From: an uncultured Collinsella sp.
GTDB lineage: Bacteria > Actinomycetota > Coriobacteriia > Coriobacteriales > Coriobacteriaceae
Length of the DNA: 64,000 nucleotides
NCBI GenBank assembly: GCA_905199225.1
Contig: CAJKFS010000001.1
Coordinates: forward strand, 1-64,000
Direction of reading: 5' to 3'
The notes beneath the pieces are model-generated. The model had not been told where the DNA came from, did no database searches, and worked only from the letters and a program-made list of their open reading frames with translations. This document shows positions 59,167-64,000 of this stretch, piece by piece. Each line of letters starts with the position of its first letter. The stretch's first letter is position 1. Position numbers and translations under genes: made by a program.

Positions 59167-62100
59167 GTGTATCTCAAGTCCCTCACGCTCAAAGGGTTCA
59201 AGTCGTTTGCCGACCGCGCCCATATGACGTTTGAGCCGGGCCTGACCGTCATCGTCGGTCCCAACGGCTCGGGAAAATCGAACATCTCCGACTCCATCCT
59301 GTGGGTCCTGGGCGAGCAGAGCGCCAAGCAGTTGCGCGGCCAGGCCATGGAGGATGTCATTTTCTCGGGCTCGTCAGCGCGCAAGCCGGTGGGTGTCGCC
59401 GAGGTCACGCTTGTGCTCGATAACTCGGACCATATGCTGCCCGTCGATTTTGACGAGGTCGCCATCACCCGTCGTATGTATCGCTCGGGCGAAAGCGAGT
59501 ACCTCATCAACTCGAGCCCGTGCCGCCTGATGGACATTCAGGACATCTTGCACGATTCGGGCCTGGGCAAGGATACGCATTCCATCATCAGCCAGGGCAA
59601 GCTCGACGCCATTTTGCAGAGCCGCCCCGAGGAGCGCCGCGCCCTCATCGAGGAGGCCGCCGGCATCTCCAAGCACAAGCGCCGCAAGGAGCGTGCGCTC
59701 AAAAAGATTAAGTCGATGGACGAGCACCTGACGCGTGCCCGCGACATCAATAAGGAAATCGCCCGTCAGCTGCGACCGCTGGAGCGTCAGGTCGATCGTG
59801 CGCGCAAGTACAAAGAGTTGTCCTCGCGCGCGAACGAGCTTACGCAGATGCTGGCCGTCGATGAGCTGCGTTCGCTGCAGTCGCAGTGGAACGACCTGGA
59901 GAGCCGCTCCAAGGAGGGCGCGGCCGAGCTTGAGCTTGCGCAGTACCGCTTGGGCGAAAAGGAGCGCGAGCTCGAGAAGCTCCAGGTCATGCTCGAGGAA
60001 AAGGGCCTGTTTGTGGGCGACCTGGGCGAGCAACGCCGCCATATGCAAGATGTGGTCGGCCGCATTAACTCCGACATGCGCCTGCTCGAAGAAAAGGGCC
60101 ACAACATGGTGTCGCGCCTGTCTGACATGCGCGGTCAGATTTCGAGCTCCGAGCATCAGCGTCGTCGCGTGGTCGAGGAGCTTGAGGACGCGCGTGCGCA
60201 GCTTGAGGAAGTGACCGGTGCGCATATGCAGGCCCAGGAGGACGTTGACGCCGCTGGTCCTGCCGCCGCCGAGCTCCACGAGCGGCGCGTGGCGCTCGAC
60301 AATCAGATTTCGAAGCTTACGCGCGAACAACGCGATGTGCAGCGCGTAGCCGATAACGCCGCGCTCGAGCTCGCCAAGGTGAAGGATTCCTTGAGCAATG
60401 CCGAGGTCGAGGACAACATGTATGCCTCGCGCCTGGAGCAGATCGATGAACAGCTCGAGGAGGTTACAGCATCGCTTGATAGCCGTCGCGACCGTGCTGA
60501 GGAGCTTGAGAGTGCCCTTGAGGAAGCGCGCCAGGCTCAGGTCGATGCGCGTGAGGCCACCGAGACGGCACGCGCGGCCCTGAAGGACCTGCGTGCCCGT
60601 GAGAGCGAGGCACGCAACAAGTTATCCGAGGTGCGCTCGGAGCTTGCCAGCCAAAAGAAACTCGATGCCCGCATGGCCGACAGCTCGCCGCTCGTGAGCC
60701 GTCTGGTGGGTGCACTGGGCGACGATGTCTTGGGTCGTCTGGGCGACGTGCTGGAGGCCCCGCGCGAGCTTGAGGGCCTGGTTGAGCAATTGCTCGCCGG
60801 CGATATCGATGCGCTGCTGTTTGATGACGCCGCCACGCTTGAGCGTGCCGGTCGTGCGGCTCTGGACCAAAAGAAGGCCTCGGGCGAGGCACTGCTGGTG
60901 GCGCGCGGCGTGAGCGGCTCTACCGCCGCTGAGGGCGCCTCCGGTACCCGTCTGGTTGATCGTCTGTCCGTGCGCGCAGGCTACGGTCCCGTCGTCGAGG
61001 CGCTGCTCGGCGGCTATTACGTCGTTGACGATCTTGCTGCCGCGCTGTCGGCGCCGGTCGTTGAAGGCGTGACTTACGTGACCCCCGATGGCGCCCGCGT
61101 CGCCTGCGGCGGCCTGGTGCGCGTGGGGCTTGATGCCGGTGAGGCTTCGGGCGCCTTGGAGCGTAAGCGTCGCATTCGCGAGCTCGAGGGCCTGGAGCCC
61201 GATTTGGCCGCTACGTTCGAGCATGTTTCGGATCAGGTCATCGAGGCCAATGCGGCCGTCGAGGAGGCACGTGCCGCCGAGGGCGATGCCGCCGGCGAGA
61301 TTGCCCGCCTTGAGGGCGAGCGCCGCTCGCTCCTGTCCGAGATCGGCCGCCTTGAGCAGAGTGCCAACAACGCCGAGGTCGAGCGCGTTCGCATTTCCAA
61401 GCGCCGTGAGCAGGCTGCCGAGGCCGTCCACGCCGCACGTCCGCGTGTCGATGAGCTCACCCGTTCGCGTGACGAGGCCCGTGCGCAGGCAAGCGACCTG
61501 GGACTTCAGATTGCCGAGGCCAATGACGAGCTCGATCGCGTACGTCACGACGACTCCGAGGCCGCCGGCAGGCTCGCCGACGCCAAGGTTCGCCTGGCCC
61601 AGACGAGCGAGCGCCTGCGTTCGCTGAAGGGTCGCGTGCCCGATCTGGAGCATCGCCTGGAGGGCATCGATCGTCGCATCCGTGGAACGCGACAGGCCTC
61701 GCGCTCGCTTGAGTTGCTGCGCCTGCGTGTCGATCCCATGCATGAGCGCTATTCGGCTCTGCTGGAGCGTGCCTCGGACTGGGCGGCACGCCTGCGTGAT
61801 CAGGCTTCGCTCGAGGAGGCGGACTCGGCTTCGCTCAAGAAGACCATCGAGGACGCCAAGGCCGAGGTCGCTCGCGCCAAGGAGAAGGTCAACACCGCCA
61901 CCGCAACGCAAAACGAGTTCAAAGTCGCACGCGGCAAGCTCGAGGTGCAGGTCGAGGCTGCGATCAAGGCCATTACCGCCGATGGCACCACGGTGCTCGA
62001 GGAAGCGCTCATGCTGCCGGCACCCACCGATCGTGACGCCGCCGAGCGCGAGCTCAACCAGCTCGTGCGCCAGATCAACAACTTGGGTCCCGTAAACCAA

Positions 62101-62703
62101 GTTGCCATGGAGGAGTACGAGCAGCTCAAGCGACGTGCCGACTACATCGAGGAGCAGCTGGCCGATCTGGAGAGCGCGCGCAAGGCGCTCACCAAGATCA
62201 CCGTGGCGATCGACCGCAAGATGCGCAAGGCGTTCCTCGTGACCTTTGAGAAGGTCGATGCGAACTTCCGCGAGATCTTCGCCATGCTCTTCCCGGGCGG
62301 TCAGGCCCATCTTGAGATGACCGACCCCGAGCATCCGGCCGAGACGGGTATCGAGGTCGTGGCGCAGCCGCGTGGCAAGCGCATCACCAAGATGATGCTC
62401 ATGTCGGGCGGCGAGAAGAGCCTGACGGCGCTCGCCCTGCTCTTTGCCGTATACCGCACGCGCACGGTGCCGTTCTATGTGCTGGATGAGGTCGAGGCGG
62501 CGCTCGACGACGCCAACCTGTCCAAGCTCATCGGCGCCCTCGATGTGCTGCGTTCCGATACGCAGCTCTTGGTAATCTCGCATCAGCGCCGTACTATGGA
62601 GGACGCCGACGTTCTCTACGGCGTCTCGATGCAAGCCGACGGCGTCAGTCGCGTCGTCTCGCAAAAACTCGATCGCGAAACCGGAAAGGTCGTGAATGCA
62701 TAA
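59167..62703 (+). CDS. smc: Chromosome segregation ATPase SMC
   Basis: The 1178-aa condensin subunit has an N-terminal Walker A GPNGSGKSNISDS, two long coiled coils, a central hinge (about 500-650) and a C-terminal head with LMSGGEKSLTALALLFAV (signature) and VLDEVEAALDDAN (Walker B). It compacts and segregates the chromosome with ScpA and ScpB, which are not in the window. GTG 59167 is used; GAGGAA lies just upstream. Its stop overlaps the ftsY start by one base. Confidence 0.95.
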   Translation: MYLKSLTLKGFKSFADRAHMTFEPGLTVIVGPNGSGKSNISDSILWVLGEQSAKQLRGQAMEDVIFSGSSARKPVGVAEVTLVLDNSDHMLPVDFDEVAITRRMYRSGESEYLINSSPCRLMDIQDILHDSGLGKDTHSIISQGKLDAILQSRPEERRALIEEAAGISKHKRRKERALKKIKSMDEHLTRARDINKEIARQLRPLERQVDRARKYKELSSRANELTQMLAVDELRSLQSQWNDLESRSKEGAAELELAQYRLGEKERELEKLQVMLEEKGLFVGDLGEQRRHMQDVVGRINSDMRLLEEKGHNMVSRLSDMRGQISSSEHQRRRVVEELEDARAQLEEVTGAHMQAQEDVDAAGPAAAELHERRVALDNQISKLTREQRDVQRVADNAALELAKVKDSLSNAEVEDNMYASRLEQIDEQLEEVTASLDSRRDRAEELESALEEARQAQVDAREATETARAALKDLRARESEARNKLSEVRSELASQKKLDARMADSSPLVSRLVGALGDDVLGRLGDVLEAPRELEGLVEQLLAGDIDALLFDDAATLERAGRAALDQKKASGEALLVARGVSGSTAAEGASGTRLVDRLSVRAGYGPVVEALLGGYYVVDDLAAALSAPVVEGVTYVTPDGARVACGGLVRVGLDAGEASGALERKRRIRELEGLEPDLAATFEHVSDQVIEANAAVEEARAAEGDAAGEIARLEGERRSLLSEIGRLEQSANNAEVERVRISKRREQAAEAVHAARPRVDELTRSRDEARAQASDLGLQIAEANDELDRVRHDDSEAAGRLADAKVRLAQTSERLRSLKGRVPDLEHRLEGIDRRIRGTRQASRSLELLRLRVDPMHERYSALLERASDWAARLRDQASLEEADSASLKKTIEDAKAEVARAKEKVNTATATQNEFKVARGKLEVQVEAAIKAITADGTTVLEEALMLPAPTDRDAAERELNQLVRQINNLGPVNQVAMEEYEQLKRRADYIEEQLADLESARKALTKITVAIDRKMRKAFLVTFEKVDANFREIFAMLFPGGQAHLEMTDPEHPAETGIEVVAQPRGKRITKMMLMSGGEKSLTALALLFAVYRTRTVPFYVLDEVEAALDDANLSKLIGALDVLRSDTQLLVISHQRRTMEDADVLYGVSMQADGVSRVVSQKLDRETGKVVNA

Positions 62704-63620
62704 TGGGATTCTTTGACGCTCTCTCGCGCGGACTTGAGCGCAGCCGCGAGGCCCTCAACGAGGTCTTTTACTTTGGCGGTGAGGTCGACGAGGATTTTTG
62801 GGAGGACCTTGAGGACACCCTTGTCATGGGTGACATGGGTGCCGAGGTCGCCATTCAGGTCTCCGATGACTTGCGCGATGCCGCGGCCAAGAAAAACCTT
62901 AAGACCGCCCCGCAGCTTCGCCGCACCCTGGCCGAGCAGCTCGAGGGCCACTTTGTGCCTGTTGAGCGCGATCCGTTCTCCGATACACCGAGCTGCGTGC
63001 TGTTTGTCGGTATCAACGGTGCCGGCAAGACCACCACGGTCGGTAAGATCGCGAGCGCCATGTCCGCCCGCGGCAAGAACGTCGTGATCGGTTCTGCCGA
63101 TACGTTCCGCGCTGCCGCCATCGAGCAGCTCGATGTGTGGGGCCAGCGCGCTAGCGTCCCCGTCATTAAGCGCGACCGTGGCTCCGATCCGGCGAGCGTG
63201 TGCTATGACGTGCTCGACGAGGCCGACAAGCGCGGCAGCGACCTGGTGCTTATCGATACCGCCGGCCGTCTACACACGAGCCCAGAGCTCATGCGCGAGC
63301 TTGCCAAGGTGGTCAACGTGACGCGTAAGCGCGCCGCCAATATGGCCGCCGGCCCCATGCCCGTCTCAGTTGTGCTCGTGATCGATGCCGCCACCGGCCA
63401 GAACGGTCTGAACCAGGCGCTCGAGTTTAACGAGGCACTGGGCCTGGACGGTATTATCATGACTAAGCTCGACGGCACGGCTAAGGGCGGTATCGCCATG
63501 GCCGTGGCCGAGAAGCTCAAGCTCCCGATCCTGCGCGTGGGCGTGGGCGAGCAGGTCGATGACCTGCAGGAGTTCAATGCCAAAGATTTCTGCCGCGCCC
63601 TGGTGGGCGAGTCCAATTAA
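62703..63620 (+). CDS. ftsY: Signal recognition particle receptor FtsY
   Basis: The 305-aa GTPase docks SRP-ribosome complexes at the membrane. It has a four-helix N domain, G1 GINGAGKTTTVGKIA, ADTFRAAAIEQL, G3 DTAGRLHTS and TKLDGTAKGG. The long acidic A domain of E. coli FtsY is absent, so it is a minimal NG form as in many Gram-positive bacteria. It lies between smc and ffh, linking both halves of the targeting pathway. Confidence 0.94.
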   Translation: MGFFDALSRGLERSREALNEVFYFGGEVDEDFWEDLEDTLVMGDMGAEVAIQVSDDLRDAAAKKNLKTAPQLRRTLAEQLEGHFVPVERDPFSDTPSCVLFVGINGAGKTTTVGKIASAMSARGKNVVIGSADTFRAAAIEQLDVWGQRASVPVIKRDRGSDPASVCYDVLDEADKRGSDLVLIDTAGRLHTSPELMRELAKVVNVTRKRAANMAAGPMPVSVVLVIDAATGQNGLNQALEFNEALGLDGIIMTKLDGTAKGGIAMAVAEKLKLPILRVGVGEQVDDLQEFNAKDFCRALVGESN

Positions 63621-63630
63621 GGAGTGACTA

Positions 63631-64000
63631 GTGTTTGATTCCCTGAGCGATCGCCTCAACGACACATTTGACCGCCTGCGTGGCAAGGGCAAGCTGACCG
63701 AGGCCGATATCACCTCGGCCATGCGCGACATCCGTATGGCGCTGTTAGAGGCGGATGTCAACTTCAAGGTCGTCAAGGAGTTCGTCGCCAAGACCAAGGA
63801 GCGCTGCATGACCGCCGAGGTCATGGAGTCGCTGTCGCCAGCGCAAAACGTCGTCAAGATCGTGCTCGACGAGCTCACCGAGATGCTTGGCTCAACCGAG
63901 AGCAAGCTCGTCTTTAGCAACCGTATTCCCAATGTCATCATGCTCGTGGGCCTGCAGGGCTCCGGTAAGACCACGGCGGCCGTAAAGCTGGCCTACCTGC
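63631..64000 (+). CDS. ffh: Signal recognition particle protein Ffh (3' end beyond the window)
   Basis: Reading from GTG 63631, with AAGGAG about 7 nt upstream, the first 123 residues show the Ffh N domain (FDSLSDRLNDTFDRLRGKG, ITSAMRDIRMALLEADVN) and the P-loop GLQGSGKTTAAVKLAYL just before the window ends. The rest, including the M domain that binds 4.5S RNA, lies outside. It follows ftsY by 10 nt. Confidence 0.93.
   Translation, partial: MFDSLSDRLNDTFDRLRGKGKLTEADITSAMRDIRMALLEADVNFKVVKEFVAKTKERCMTAEVMESLSPAQNVVKIVLDELTEMLGSTESKLVFSNRIPNVIMLVGLQGSGKTTAAVKLAYL

Overview
The window is chromosomal DNA from a high-GC, Gram-positive-type bacterium. I think it is a gut coriobacterium close to Collinsella (Actinomycetota). 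This rests on general recognition of the proteins, the GC-ending codon use, the RmlC-RmlD fusion, and a Pel-type exopolysaccharide operon with no outer-membrane parts. No search was possible, so the genus is an inference. There is one tRNA (Asn-GTT), no rRNA, no CRISPR array and no recognisable transposase.

Layout. (1) 0-1.6 kb: a fused dTDP-rhamnose epimerase/reductase gene closed by a terminator. (2) 1.6-15.2 kb: a visibly AT-richer accessory block, read as a defence island. It holds a TPR-like membrane protein, a metallophosphatase-STAND NTPase interrupted by an in-frame TAG, a PP2C phosphatase, a PIN-like RNase, an Abi_2/AbiF-type HEPN protein preceded by a probable structured ncRNA, an OLD-type ATPase-TOPRIM protein with an unknown partner, a decayed segment, and an RloA/RloB (AbiL-like) pair. 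Two diverged copies of a repeat of about 105 bp flank the Abi/OLD part. (3) 15.5-26.6 kb: one tightly overlapping operon for a Pel-like polysaccharide: SDR-PelD fusion, PelE-like, DUF2194 deacetylase-like, PelF, PelG, then CotH-like lipoprotein, VTC-domain protein and DUF4956 membrane protein. (4) 26.9-31.1 kb: a LacI-regulated sucrose locus (regulator, EIIBC, GH32 hydrolase) with visible operators. (5) 31.2-37.9 kb: a degenerate PLP-fold protein, a ModE-like regulator, IMP dehydrogenase, leucyl-tRNA synthetase and a lipoprotein. (6) 38.1-49.8 kb: rimP-nusA-infB-rbfA-nrnA-truB-ribF-dnaG-rpoD, preceded by a promoter and an attenuator-like hairpin. (7) 49.9-64 kb: tRNA-Asn, then asp23-fakA-recG-rsmD-coaD-(coiled coil)-DUF177-rpmF-plsX-acpP-rnc-smc-ftsY-ffh, with ffh cut by the window end.

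How they work together. The housekeeping blocks couple ribosome maturation, initiation and transcription elongation (region 6) and fatty acid/phospholipid supply, RNA processing, chromosome organisation and SRP targeting (region 7). The Pel operon should build and export a partly deacetylated amino-sugar polymer under c-di-GMP control: PelD keeps an RxxD I-site while its GGDEF site is degenerate. The sucrose genes are induced through paired LacI-type operators. The accessory block stacks several independent anti-phage-type modules at one chromosomal site. Its first four genes form a cassette that I do not recognise as a described system.
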